From contig NZ_PJBZ01000085.1 of NCBI RefSeq assembly GCF_002835995.1, positions 1-32,184 of the forward strand: DNA of 32,184 nucleotides. The letters are read 5' to 3'. The notes below the pieces were generated by a model. The model did not search any database and had not been told where the DNA came from. It was given only the letters and a program-made list of their open reading frames with translations. The DNA comes from Psychromonas sp. Urea-02u-13 (GTDB taxonomy: Bacteria > Pseudomonadota > Gammaproteobacteria > Enterobacterales > Psychromonadaceae). Both the position numbers and the translations under genes were made by a program. Shown here in pieces: positions 15,505-24,438 of the stretch. Numbering within the stretch: the first letter of the stretch is position 1; each line of letters starts with the position of its first letter.

Positions 15505-15602
15505 GTTATCAATACTCCCAAATGTATCGAAATAGTATTAACACTTTGATTTACTTCGTCAACTTTGCGACAGAACCCATTGTAGTTTTGTAAGGCGCTT
15601 TG

Positions 15603-15642
15603 AGGGCTTGCGAGACAATAAAAAGCGTATCTTGCAAGCCCT
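15603..15642 (-). terminator. Hairpin after the LysR gene
   Basis: AGGGCTTGC-G-AGA (15603-15615) pairs with TCTTGCAAGCCCT (15630-15642), 13 bp with one mismatch, 22 nt past the stop of the minus-strand regulator. No T-run follows on that strand, so it may be an inefficient terminator or an RNA 3'-end stabiliser. Confidence 0.4.
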
Positions 15643-15664
15643 ATATGATTTATCGGTATAACAA

Positions 15665-16606
15665 CTAGATCAATCCCATCTCCTGCACGCGTTTATCAAT
15701 TAATTGACCACATTGCTCTTTTAATAAATTACGTAACCAGACTTGTTCTGCAGAATGCTCACAGCGTGGGTGCCAGATAAGTGAATATTCAAAGGGTTTA
15801 AATTCAAAGGGTAACGGTTTCACAATCAGATCATGTTTTTCTGCCACTAAGTACGCGAGGTCAGCGGGCACGGTTATAATGAGTGGCATTTTATCAACAA
15901 TGGTTAATGCAGCCTCTAAATGATACGCACGCAAGACCGTTTTAGGTTTTTGATGACCTATTAGCGCGCTATCAATGAGCGCTTTTACACCATCGCTAAT
16001 CGCAATCAAAGCATGCGGGTAAGCAAGGTAATCCGCTAAGGTTATCTCTTTGTCTGCAAGCGGGTGAGACTTTGATAACATGCAAAATACGCTGACTAAC
16101 CCCAATTTTTGATGTAGCAAAGGCTCAATGCTATGTGTCGGGCGACAAATCGCCATATCGCAGCCTTCTGAACTTAACTGGTTAAGCATTTTGTCTTGCT
16201 GAAGAGGGGGGAATTCCAGTGAAATATTAGGCGCTTCTTCGTAAATACGGGGCAATGCGTAGGGTAAAATGGTTTGCATCGCATAATCCGTTGTTGCGAT
16301 AGTAAAGTGCTGCTCGCATTGCTTAGGATCAAAATCGCTAGGGGATAATATCCCACGTAATGACTCTAACGGCTCATTCACCGCGAGGCTTATCTCAATA
16401 GCACGTTGTGTGGGTTGAAGATGTTGTCCCTGACGGATGAAAAGAGGATCATTAAGTAGCTCTCTTAGCCTGCCTAAAACACGGCTCATTGCAGATTGGC
16501 TGAGGTTAAGTCGAATTGCACTACGCCTAACACTGCCTTCTTCTATTAATACTTTTAACGCAACTAATAGATTTAAATCTCGGCGGTAAACCTCTTCAAG
16601 CTCCAT
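15665..16606 (-). CDS. LysR-family transcriptional regulator
   Basis: A 313-residue regulator of normal LysR length. The N-terminal winged helix-turn-helix is clear (RRDLNLLVALKVLIEEGSV, then LNLSQSAMSRVLGRLRE, residues 9-50), followed by LFIRQG and a substrate-binding domain starting at about residue 95. The sequence is closest in style to the LeuO/NodD-like branch. No divergently transcribed intact target lies next to it: upstream are a possible small ORF and a dead LysR gene. Its link to the arsenic operon, which ends 865 bases away beyond the IS, is unknown. Confidence 0.9.
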   Translation of the reverse strand: MELEEVYRRDLNLLVALKVLIEEGSVRRSAIRLNLSQSAMSRVLGRLRELLNDPLFIRQGQHLQPTQRAIEISLAVNEPLESLRGILSPSDFDPKQCEQHFTIATTDYAMQTILPYALPRIYEEAPNISLEFPPLQQDKMLNQLSSEGCDMAICRPTHSIEPLLHQKLGLVSVFCMLSKSHPLADKEITLADYLAYPHALIAISDGVKALIDSALIGHQKPKTVLRAYHLEAALTIVDKMPLIITVPADLAYLVAEKHDLIVKPLPFEFKPFEYSLIWHPRCEHSAEQVWLRNLLKEQCGQLIDKRVQEMGLI

Positions 16607-16638
16607 TTTTCACTCTCAGCATGTAAATAAGAACTTTA

Positions 16639-16848
16639 TTATGAACAACAATAAAGCTGAGCGCTATTTATTAATCGGCGGAAATCGATTTTTAATTTTC
16701 TGCCGTTACCCATAGAAGTCGCTGATAAATAAGACTCATTGCTTATCTGAGAAGTGCGAACACCGTCGCTATTTGAGATAATATTTAAGATGCATAAAGT
16801 GAATGCTAAAAACCAGGCGCTCAAACATGAAAGTAATATTAACTTCAT
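16639..16848 (-). CDS. Possible small membrane or exported protein
   Basis: A 69-codon frame starting at ATG 16848 with GGTGA a few bases upstream. Residues 1-23 are strongly hydrophobic (a membrane anchor or signal peptide); the rest is polar and ends in a Cys pair. I recognise no family. It could be real, but its position beside decayed genes leaves doubt. Confidence 0.35.
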   Translation of the reverse strand: MKLILLSCLSAWFLAFTLCILNIISNSDGVRTSQISNESYLSATSMGNGRKLKIDFRRLINSAQLYCCS

Positions 16849-16954
16849 CGAAGTCACCACAACAAGCCACACAGTACATGCAAGGTGGTCTAAATAACTG
16901 AAATTATATCGGGATTGAGTACTGACAATGTTCGTTATCTAAAGAGCAACTGTT

Positions 16955-17800
16955 TTATACATTAAGCAAACTTTCCAATACCGGTCCCGCTGAGTGACTG
17001 GGTGAAACCAAACAGCCACGGTGTTTAACCATCTGTTATATTCGTGCGCGACTGGCAAAGAAATGAACTTCCCTTGTTTAATCGATTTTTGTACCAGTAA
17101 TTCAGGTACCACAGCCTAACCGACGCCTTGAACGGCTAAATCTACTAATGTCGATGAACCAAACCATAGAGCTTATTGCATAGCTAAACCAAAGTTCTTT
17201 TTGTTTTACACTTCGATGCACTAATTGACGACACGCTTTTAAATCACCGCCCTGTACGATAGGCAATTTAGCCAAGCTATGATCTGGCGAAGCAATCGTT
17301 AAAAAGCGTGTATGGTCTAGCGAGAAAAGTCCATATCTACTTTCCGTTCACCATCTGCATAAACAATACCCGCTTGTACTTTCCCTGTTCGGGTTCGCTC
17401 TTCAATATCAAGAGTAGAGGCTGTAATAATCTCAATATGCGTAATAGAGAATTTATCGGTTAAGGGCATTAACGTTTTTAATAAATCATCATTAATTAAG
17501 CTCTCATCGACGGCAATGACTAATGCATGTTCGTATTCTTTTGTTAATGATTCGACTTTTTGTCAAAAATATTTTTACTGGTGCAATACCGAATTCGCAA
17601 TGGGTAATAGCGCGTTGCCATTTTAGTCAGCGTGGGCATGTTTTAATCACGATTGAACAAATCTTGATTAATCGTGATTTCAAAATTTGTAATCGATTGG
17701 CTGACTCCGATTGAGCACGTTTTAGTTTTCGTTCTGCTGCGGAAAATTAACTACTTTCGCACACTGTCACGAATATTTTTAATTGTTCAAATCTGTACAT
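16955..17800 (-). pseudogene. LysR-family regulator, decayed (AceR-like position)
   Basis: Translating the minus strand from ATG 17800 gives MYRFEQLKIFVTVCESS, a stop, then FSAAERKLKRAQS, SQSITNFEI and LFNRD, a LysR DNA-binding domain. The effector domain follows in pieces: ALVIAVDESLINDDLLKTL, KVQAGIVYADGERKVDMDF, DLAVQGVG, AVVPELLVQKSIKQGKF and NTVAVWFHPVTQ. At least two in-frame stops and several frameshifts separate these parts, so the gene is dead. It is divergent from the PACE efflux pseudogene, the arrangement of AceR-AceI. Confidence 0.8.
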
Positions 17801-17948
17801 AATTTATTCACCGAAGGAGTAATAATTTACGTGGGTCATGATTTTTTCGATGGCTGTTAACTTTCATCTAACATTTTAACTGCCATAATCGTGACTTCAT
17901 TAGTTCATGTTGAACAATTTAAGAGGAAGAAAGTGATGGTCATTGTGA

Positions 17949-18288
17949 TGAGTATAAAATAGCGTATTTTTCATTCATTGTTTTTGAAAGGCACCATGAT
18001 AGTCATTACAAGTATCGTTACTATCTTTTTTTTGTTTAATTATTTTTTTGAGCAAATTATGCAGGACCTAAAGAACAACGTTCACACTCATTACGAGTGA
18101 TACACGTAGTTTTATTTGAAGCAGGCTTATTAATTTTCACTATCCCCGTGATGGCATTTATTTTACACGTCAGCTTATGGGAAGCTTTTATTCTAGATCT
18201 CGGTGTCACTCTTTACGTATTTTTGTTTAATTTTATTGACGATAATGTGAGAGTCTCTTACTTGCAGAATCGCGAGGTTATAAGCTGA
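17949..18288 (+). pseudogene. PACE-family efflux transporter (AceI-like), decayed
   Basis: The second half reads RVIHVVLFEAGLLIFTIPVM, then AFILHVSLWEAFILDLGVT and YVFLFNFIDD: a bacterial transmembrane pair (BTP) domain of PACE multidrug transporters. Upstream in another frame are RIFHSLF and, from ATG 17996, IVTIFFLFNYFFEQIMQDL, remains of the first BTP domain with a deletion of about 20 residues. A frameshift at about 18096-18100 separates the halves. PACE proteins export biocides such as chlorhexidine through four helices; this one is broken. Confidence 0.75.
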
Positions 18289-18487
18289 GTCTGTTTATTT
18301 TCAATCATCTTTATTTTTTCAATTGATATTGATTGTTATTTGCATTTGATTTTTGCTCTGCCTATCATGGCGATAATCAGCTAATCGATATACCTGCTAC
18401 ACCGATGAGGCGTATGGCTATTTGAAATACCTAGTAGCTAAGACTGATAGCGAATACCTAAACACTAAAACTGTGAGAAGAGTAAAG

Positions 18488-19537
18488 ATGAAGCAAATAA
18501 AAAACGAATGTACCCAAAACAGTATTGATTCTGAAGTGAAAATTTTAAGACAGATTAAGAGTCATTATGCAGTTCTAAAAAAAATGAATAAATGGGTTGT
18601 ATTGGGATCTGCGAGCTTATTGATTGGTTGTTCAAACCAACTTGGTTCTACTGCGACGGCTAAATCGACTCTGATGCCGACACTCTATGATTATTCAATC
18701 ACCTCTGGCCAAAACACTGCACTTAGCTTGCTAGCGCTTGGCCAAGCAGTCAAAGATGCTGATATTATTTTAGTGGGTGAATGGCATGGTCATCCTGGCG
18801 TACATTTAATGCAGGCTCAACTGCTTGCTCAGCTTTATAGCCAAAATATAAATTTAGTGCTGTCGATGGAGCAGTTTAGCCGAGACCATCAGAAGATATT
18901 GAATCAATACTTAACGGGAGAAATTGGCGAGAAAGCACTGATCAAAAATACCAATGCATGGTCAAATTACAGCAGTGATTACCGCCCATTGGTTGAGTTT
19001 GCTAAACAGAATAGTTTAGATGTGATTGCTGCCAATGCACCCAAAACGATAGTACGTTGTATTGGTAAAAATGGGGCAGAGTACCTGACACGTCTGCCAC
19101 TAAATGAACGAAAATGGGTTGCCCAACAACTTACCCTAACAGCTGATGGTTATCAGGAGAAATTTAATAGTTTGATGCACCATGGGGATGAAGTTAAAAC
19201 GAAACAGCAGTTTGCAGCACAAACGACATGGGACGATACGATGGCAGAAAGCATGGTGAATTATCTGGCAAAACATCCCGGTCGACAGATCATGCACGTG
19301 GCAGGACGATTTCATGTTGCTGAAGGTTTAGGAATCGCTTCTCGAATAAAATCCCGCAATGCTAATTTGAACGTTGTCATGATAACGCCGGTGACGGAAA
19401 CATCCAGTATTTCTCCTGAAGCTATTGATTACCGTCTTAGTGTGATGCCACTGCCTAAAAGTTATGTAAATAAAGATGAAATGAAGTTGGCTATGAAGGG
19501 ACTTCATAGTAGAAACAAAGATTTAAAATGTTATTAA
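18488..19537 (+). CDS. ChaN-family (haem-associated) lipoprotein
   Basis: A ChaN/TIKI-like protein; ChaN members are outer-membrane-linked lipoproteins connected with haem or iron uptake. The family start is seen in DADIILVGEWHGHPGVH, where the His residues may contact haem, followed by LVLSMEQFSRDH. A lipobox LLIG-Cys lies 16 residues after the Met at 18584. The start at 18488 has a good ribosome site (AGAAGAG) but puts a 32-residue charged extension before the signal sequence; 18584 has no ribosome site but gives a standard lipoprotein. I annotate 18488 and regard the choice as open. A haem-receptor operon lies downstream. Confidence 0.8.
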   Translation: MKQIKNECTQNSIDSEVKILRQIKSHYAVLKKMNKWVVLGSASLLIGCSNQLGSTATAKSTLMPTLYDYSITSGQNTALSLLALGQAVKDADIILVGEWHGHPGVHLMQAQLLAQLYSQNINLVLSMEQFSRDHQKILNQYLTGEIGEKALIKNTNAWSNYSSDYRPLVEFAKQNSLDVIAANAPKTIVRCIGKNGAEYLTRLPLNERKWVAQQLTLTADGYQEKFNSLMHHGDEVKTKQQFAAQTTWDDTMAESMVNYLAKHPGRQIMHVAGRFHVAEGLGIASRIKSRNANLNVVMITPVTETSSISPEAIDYRLSVMPLPKSYVNKDEMKLAMKGLHSRNKDLKCY

Positions 19538-19559
19538 TAACCTGCGCTGTTGTTAATTT

Positions 19560-19781
19560 TTAGGCTGATAGCCTTAAAATAACTGTAACTACTCAGCACT
19601 CCTTCGAATTTGAGTTGTTTTTATAAAAATAAACTATAAATGCTCAGGGATAAGCCATTTATGCCTAGTCAAGGCAAAAAAGCGCAGTTTAATGGTTTAA
19701 ATGAGTATTTTTCAACGATGAACTAGGCTTAAATGGCAACGGCCTGAGTAGTTACAAATAACTTAAGTTTATCAGCCTATT
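19560..19781. repeat. Long nested inverted repeat, MITE-like
   Basis: Outer arms at 19560-19595 and 19742-19781 share TAGGCTGATA and TGTAACTACTCAG in inverted orientation. Inner arms GCCATTTATGCCTAGT (19653-19668) and ACTAGGCTTAAATGGC (19722-19737) pair with one mismatch. The right arm is continuous; the left has about 45 extra bases between its outer and inner parts, beginning and ending with CTCAG. No gene is inside. This fits a small non-autonomous transposable element between the lipoprotein gene and the haem operon. Confidence 0.55.
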
Positions 19782-19822
19782 CGTATTTTATTTTTATTTT
19801 CTTTAAAAAATAAAATGCGAAT
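19779..19822. terminator. AT-rich hairpin
   Basis: ATTCGTATTTTATTTTT (19779-19795) pairs with AAAAATAAAATGCGAAT (19806-19822), 17 bp with one mismatch. It is almost all A/T with no T-run after it, so it may be a weak bidirectional terminator for the upstream lipoprotein gene or part of the adjoining repeat. Between 19823 and 20180 I see only a short palindrome CATTTTTAAAAATG near 19850 and no gene. Confidence 0.35.
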
Positions 19823-20180
19823 AAACCTAATATCCCATTACTTATCTTTGCATTTTTAAAAATGTATTTTGACGCAAAGTCATTCCATTTAACGTATTGT
19901 ATTTACTAATAAAAATATGCTGTAGTCGGTATGTAATTTACATTAATTATTGAAAAGTGATTTTAGAACTCCTTTTTCATTTCTATCAAAAGACTATGCA
20001 ATGTTGCAGGTTATTTTACATTTAATCGCATCTTCCCGTCCCCACCTATAAATAATTCACTTTTGTTTTTTGATATTAAATGACTCGGCAGGGTTCATTA
20101 AGACTGAACTTTAAGTATCTAGCTAGCGTTCAATACAAAAATAATAACTTCCTGATACTGCTAAATGCTCCCTTTTTAAA

Positions 20181-20210
20181 TGATAATGATATCGATAATT
20201 AATATCATTT
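20181..20210 (+). promoter_or_regulatory. Fur box upstream of the haem-uptake operon
   Basis: TGATAATGATATCGATAATT, continued by AATATCATTT, is an extended array of GATAAT-type hexamers close to the Fur consensus GATAATGATAATCATTATC. It lies about 65-95 nt before the first gene. Overlapping TAATAT/GATAAT hexamers can also serve as the -10 region, so iron-bound Fur would block transcription. Confidence 0.75.
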
Positions 20211-20274
20211 ACATTGGTTGTATTATCATGCATTATGCTCGCCCTGTCGAAACTTGTATCTGGTGATGTGTAAT

Positions 20275-22278
20275 ATGAAGTATGTAAATTTGATTTTGTT
20301 GGTGTTGTTTTCAACGCTTGGAAACGCTCAGGCGTCAGATGATTTTAACTGGCTAAGAGACGATACGCGTGAGAATCAGGAGGTTAAACGCTACTTGCAA
20401 GAAAAGAACGAAGAGTCGGATAACTACCTTCTTCAACTTAAACCGCTTCAACAAAAACTACTTTCAAGTTGGCAGTCGCAGTCTCCGAGTAAAGCAGAAA
20501 AACCGTGGCGTGTTATTGGAAATGATGAATTCAAAATAACTCAAGTGAAAGAGGGGCGTGTATTACTGAGTAGAGACAGAACGACAAAGCAGTCAAAAAC
20601 GTTGCTCAATATTGAACAACGAGCCAGCTCTCATGATTTCTACCAATTGGGTAGCTGGGCACTAAGCCATAACGGAGAGTTCTTAGCGGTTACTGAAGAT
20701 CTGACCGGCACCGAGTTATACCAAATAACTGTTATTGAGTTGGCTAGCGGTAATGAAACGATACTGGCTAAAGCGTCACAAACAACACTACTGTGGAGTG
20801 AAGATGATCAGTCGATATTCACTATTGATAAAAACCAACAAAATGGTTATTCATATGAGCTGATTAAACGTGTTATTGCTCAGCCTAATAAGCGTGTTGT
20901 CCTGTACCGCGAAAAATCAAAGGATTGGTTGGTATCTGCCTATTTAGCCAGTGATCGCCGTTATGCATTGATTCAGTCAAATAACGAATCTGCCAGTGAA
21001 CAGCGCATTTTGGATCTCAAAAGCAGCGAGCTTTCCTTACCCCTTAAATCACGTCAATCAAATATTGAGTATTACGCTGATATCGCCGATAGAAAACTAT
21101 TTATCAACAGTAATATTAATGGCAAGTTTGCACTATACCAAACTCCTTTAGGGCGCAAAAGTGACTGGCAACAATACTATGTGCCGAAAGAGCAGATAGA
21201 GCTCAAAAATTTCTATTTGTTTGAGTCTGCTATGGCTGTCATCGAACAAAATAAAGGACGTAAAACACTGCTTGTCATACCTTATAACCAAGGAAAAAAA
21301 ACACGTATCGCACTCTCTGAGCAAGGTAACGTTGGTTGGGTAAGCCGTGTTGGTGACTATGCAAGTAATGTTATCCGTATACGTAGTATGTCATTGATTC
21401 AACCTGCTAAGTGGGAAGAGTTCAATATTGAAACGGGCAAGCGTACGGTGCTTAGTCAGGATACTTATCCAAATTATAAAATCGAAGACTACCAAACCCA
21501 GCAGATCCTAGTTGATTCTAATGGTGTTCAGGTGCCAGTGACTCTCGCGTACAACAAAGCAATGCTGAAAAGTGATTCTCCAGTGGTTTTGTACGGTTAC
21601 GGTGCTTACGGATTTACCATGAAACCCTACTTTATGCCTCAAATTACCAGTTTGATGGATCGCGGTATTATTTATGCCATTGCGCATGTTCGAGGTGGTG
21701 GTTTCAACGGTGAAGGTTGGCACAGCTCAGGTCGTGGCAAAAATAAACAGCAAGGCATTAATGATTATTTGGCCGCGACCAAAGCAGTGCAGCAATTTAA
21801 AGGTGGTCAACGATCTGTGCTTGCAATGGGATCTAGTGCTGGTGGCACTTTAGTAGCCGCCGCAATCAATCAACAACCATCTTGGTACACTGCTGCAAGC
21901 TTAAATGTCCCATTTGTTGATGTCGTTGCAAGTATGTCTGACGATTCACTGCCACTGACGGCGCAGCAGTATCGTGAATGGGGAAATCCAAATATTGCAG
22001 CACAGCTGAAATTGATGGAGGCCTATGATCCTGTGTTGAATATCTCAGCACAATCTTACCCGCCAATGATGGTCAGAGTGGGGTGGAATGATACCCGAGT
22101 ACCTTATTGGGAAGGGGCAAAATATCTTGCCAAAATCAGCCAACAAAGCACCGCTAAAAAACCTTATTTACTGGTAACTGATTTCAGTAGTGGTCATATG
22201 ACCGACAGACGAAAATATTTGCAACACCAGGCGATGGATTACACCTTTCTCATCTCACAATTAAAAAATATTAATTAA
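20275..22278 (+). CDS. Exported S9A prolyl oligopeptidase / oligopeptidase B-like peptidase
   Basis: A serine peptidase of 667 residues with an N-terminal signal peptide (1-20, ending NAQA), so it acts in the periplasm, unlike most cytosolic family members. The N-terminal part is a beta-propeller; the C-terminal hydrolase domain carries YGYGAYG and the triad Ser521 (GSSAGG), Asp606 (NDTRVPYWEGA) and His641 (SSGHMTDR). The ATG at 20275 is chosen because it begins the signal peptide; longer upstream starts would hide it. It is the first gene of a Fur-box-preceded operon, 12 bases before the haem receptor. It probably trims peptides from digested haem proteins, which is inference. Confidence 0.87.
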   Translation: MKYVNLILLVLFSTLGNAQASDDFNWLRDDTRENQEVKRYLQEKNEESDNYLLQLKPLQQKLLSSWQSQSPSKAEKPWRVIGNDEFKITQVKEGRVLLSRDRTTKQSKTLLNIEQRASSHDFYQLGSWALSHNGEFLAVTEDLTGTELYQITVIELASGNETILAKASQTTLLWSEDDQSIFTIDKNQQNGYSYELIKRVIAQPNKRVVLYREKSKDWLVSAYLASDRRYALIQSNNESASEQRILDLKSSELSLPLKSRQSNIEYYADIADRKLFINSNINGKFALYQTPLGRKSDWQQYYVPKEQIELKNFYLFESAMAVIEQNKGRKTLLVIPYNQGKKTRIALSEQGNVGWVSRVGDYASNVIRIRSMSLIQPAKWEEFNIETGKRTVLSQDTYPNYKIEDYQTQQILVDSNGVQVPVTLAYNKAMLKSDSPVVLYGYGAYGFTMKPYFMPQITSLMDRGIIYAIAHVRGGGFNGEGWHSSGRGKNKQQGINDYLAATKAVQQFKGGQRSVLAMGSSAGGTLVAAAINQQPSWYTAASLNVPFVDVVASMSDDSLPLTAQQYREWGNPNIAAQLKLMEAYDPVLNISAQSYPPMMVRVGWNDTRVPYWEGAKYLAKISQQSTAKKPYLLVTDFSSGHMTDRRKYLQHQAMDYTFLISQLKNIN

Positions 22279-22290
22279 TCGGAGTCATTA

Positions 22291-24429
22291 ATGAAACTTT
22301 CCCGAATAAGTGCTTCAGTGCTAGCAGCATTGACGGCAGGCATAGTGCACGCCGAATCAAACGTTAACAACTTCGAAACAATCGTCGTGACCGCCAATAA
22401 ATACGAAGAAGACTTGTCTAAAACGGCAGGTTCTGTGGCGGTGATCACAGGTGAAGACCTAGATCGTGAAGGTGCAACCGAGTTATACGATGCACTTAAT
22501 CGTGAGCCTGGTGTGAGTGTTACTGGTGGTGCAGGGCGACCTCAAAATATCACTATTCGTGGCCTAACAGGTAACCGGATCACCATAGTAAAAGATGGCA
22601 TTGCGATGCCCGATGGTTATGGGGCTGCAGACATTAATAACAAAGTAGGGCGTAACGCTTTTGATTTGTCGACCTTGAAACAGATTCAGGTTGTAAAAGG
22701 GGCAAGCTCGACGGTTTATGGCTCTGGTGCAATTGGTGGGGCGGTGATTCTACAATCGAAAACGCCTGAAGACTTCCTTAAAGGAGACAACGTTTATGTT
22801 GATACGAGTGGTATTTATACCGGTATCAGTAATAAGTACAAACTTGGCTCCAATCTAGCCTTTCGTGCGGGAGACTCTACCAGTTTGATCTCGGTTAGTT
22901 ATTGGACTGGCGAAGAAACGCGTAACTATGAACAAGACCTGTACAACCGAGAAATGGAAGGAGTTAATGGCGCTTATACGTTTCATTATGACCTTAATGA
23001 GCACTGGTTATTAAAAGCCAAGGCTGAATTTTACCGTGAAGAAGTACAACGCCAAGAGGGTATCAGCTCACTTCAGCCAGATGGCTTATGGAATATCAAA
23101 GATTTTGATGAGGAAACAACACAAAGCACTTACACGGTGATGGCGGGGGCGGAATACTTTGCTGAAAATACTCTGTTTGACAGCATGGATGCCAAAGCTT
23201 ATTTGCGCTATAGCGAAAATGAAGAGCATAGTAATCGCCTTATGTACCGTGAAAATAATGGTATTACTGAGCTACGCCGTGAGCTTGAAAATCTCCGTTT
23301 TCGTGATGACTTAGTGGGGCTTTCTACCGATTTTTATAAAGAATTTTTCAATAATGGCTTGTTACATAATTTAGTGTATGGAGCCATCGCTGAAACCAGT
23401 TATCACGAGCGTCCTGTATCGGAAACGACGAGTGACTGGAACGGTAATAGTACCTCTAGTACTAATCCCTTTGCACCGGCACGCAGTTATTCAATCGGTG
23501 TATTTGCTCAGGATGCGATCTCGATTGATAAGTGGACTGCCATGCTTGGTTTACGTTTCGACATGCATCGTCTTAGCCCTGAAAAAGAAGATGCCATTGC
23601 CGTTGATGGCGAGCTAAAAAGTAATTCAAGTAGCGAACTTTCACCAAGCGCATCTTTGGCGTACCAGTTTACGCCCGAGGTGAATGTTTACATCTCTTAT
23701 AAACATGGCTATCGCGCGCCAGAATACGATAAAACATACGGTTATGTGAATCACGATTTTGTCCCGATCACTCCTTTTGAAATATTGCCTAATTTTAATT
23801 TAGAAGCTGAAACCAGTGACAATTTTGAATTGGGATCAAAATATGACAATGGCGTATTACGAGTCTATGGCGCAGTTTTTTACAGCGACTTTGATAACTT
23901 TATTGGCATCGCTGATCAAGGGTTTAATGCACAAACAGGCTTGTGGCAGAAGCAATATGCAAATCTTAATGGTGTTAATACCTATGGTGCTGAAATCACA
24001 GTGGCGTACATTTTCGACCAAAATTGGTCAGCTAACACCAAAGCGGGCTGGGTCAACGGTAAAGATGATAACGATGAATACATTCGTTCGCTCACGCCAC
24101 TGGAAGGAAATGTTGAGCTGAATTATGACCACACTGACTTTAACGCCTATGCCCGTTTAAATTGGGCTGATGCGATGAATCGAACGCCAAGCTGTAGCTC
24201 TGAATTAGGACTGAAAACGGAGTGTGCTCAAACATCTTCTTGGGCAACGTTTGACCTTGGTGCCGGTTATTCAATTACGCAAAATTTCGACGTGAATGTC
24301 AACGTGATCAACTTGTTGGATCGTCAATATACCCGTTATCAAGATGTGGCGGGCGTGTCTGAATCCGCCACTCGATTTTCTACCGAGCCGGGCAGATATT
24401 TCACTGTTAATGCGCGTTACGCTTTCTAA
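22291..24429 (+). CDS. TonB-dependent haem/haemoglobin-type receptor
   Basis: A 712-residue outer-membrane barrel. Signal peptide 1-21 (VHA), TonB box region TIVVTANK (30-37), and plug motifs GRPQNITIRGL, DGIAMPDGYG and QVVKGASSTVYGSGAIGG. In the barrel, YKHGYRAPEY (470-479) corresponds to the FRAP box of haem receptors and NLEAETSDNFELG to the NPNL region. The C-terminus ends in an aromatic Phe, as expected for barrel assembly. Together with the Fur box, the neighbouring proteases and the ChaN-like gene it points to haem or haemoglobin uptake. Ribosome site ATCGGAGTC precedes the ATG. Confidence 0.92.
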   Translation: MKLSRISASVLAALTAGIVHAESNVNNFETIVVTANKYEEDLSKTAGSVAVITGEDLDREGATELYDALNREPGVSVTGGAGRPQNITIRGLTGNRITIVKDGIAMPDGYGAADINNKVGRNAFDLSTLKQIQVVKGASSTVYGSGAIGGAVILQSKTPEDFLKGDNVYVDTSGIYTGISNKYKLGSNLAFRAGDSTSLISVSYWTGEETRNYEQDLYNREMEGVNGAYTFHYDLNEHWLLKAKAEFYREEVQRQEGISSLQPDGLWNIKDFDEETTQSTYTVMAGAEYFAENTLFDSMDAKAYLRYSENEEHSNRLMYRENNGITELRRELENLRFRDDLVGLSTDFYKEFFNNGLLHNLVYGAIAETSYHERPVSETTSDWNGNSTSSTNPFAPARSYSIGVFAQDAISIDKWTAMLGLRFDMHRLSPEKEDAIAVDGELKSNSSSELSPSASLAYQFTPEVNVYISYKHGYRAPEYDKTYGYVNHDFVPITPFEILPNFNLEAETSDNFELGSKYDNGVLRVYGAVFYSDFDNFIGIADQGFNAQTGLWQKQYANLNGVNTYGAEITVAYIFDQNWSANTKAGWVNGKDDNDEYIRSLTPLEGNVELNYDHTDFNAYARLNWADAMNRTPSCSSELGLKTECAQTSSWATFDLGAGYSITQNFDVNVNVINLLDRQYTRYQDVAGVSESATRFSTEPGRYFTVNARYAF

Positions 24430-24438
24430 GGAATAGAT

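Larger units (their letters stand above)
14782..15577 (-). mobile_element. IS6-family element, copy 2, rearranged with two left ends
   Basis: Both outer borders are left-end terminal repeats: GGTTCTGTCGCAAAGT at 14782 reading in and ACTTTGCGACAGAACC ending at 15577. The left 88 bases (14782-14869) are the start of a plus-strand copy, including ATGACAATCAACTTT. They are fused to a minus-strand copy that has lost its right end. The 8-mers outside (AACCAAAG and CATTGTAG) do not match. It lies opposite in orientation to copy 1 and closes off the arsenic cargo. Confidence 0.85.

Noticed and set aside
17523-17714. 63-codon plus-strand ORF
   Set aside because: It is antisense to the decayed LysR gene, whose homology reads on the minus strand.
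18315-18355. Fur box upstream of the ChaN-like gene (TTGATATTGATTGTTATTTG)
   Set aside because: Several mismatches to the 19-bp consensus and no symmetric second half; possible but not supported.
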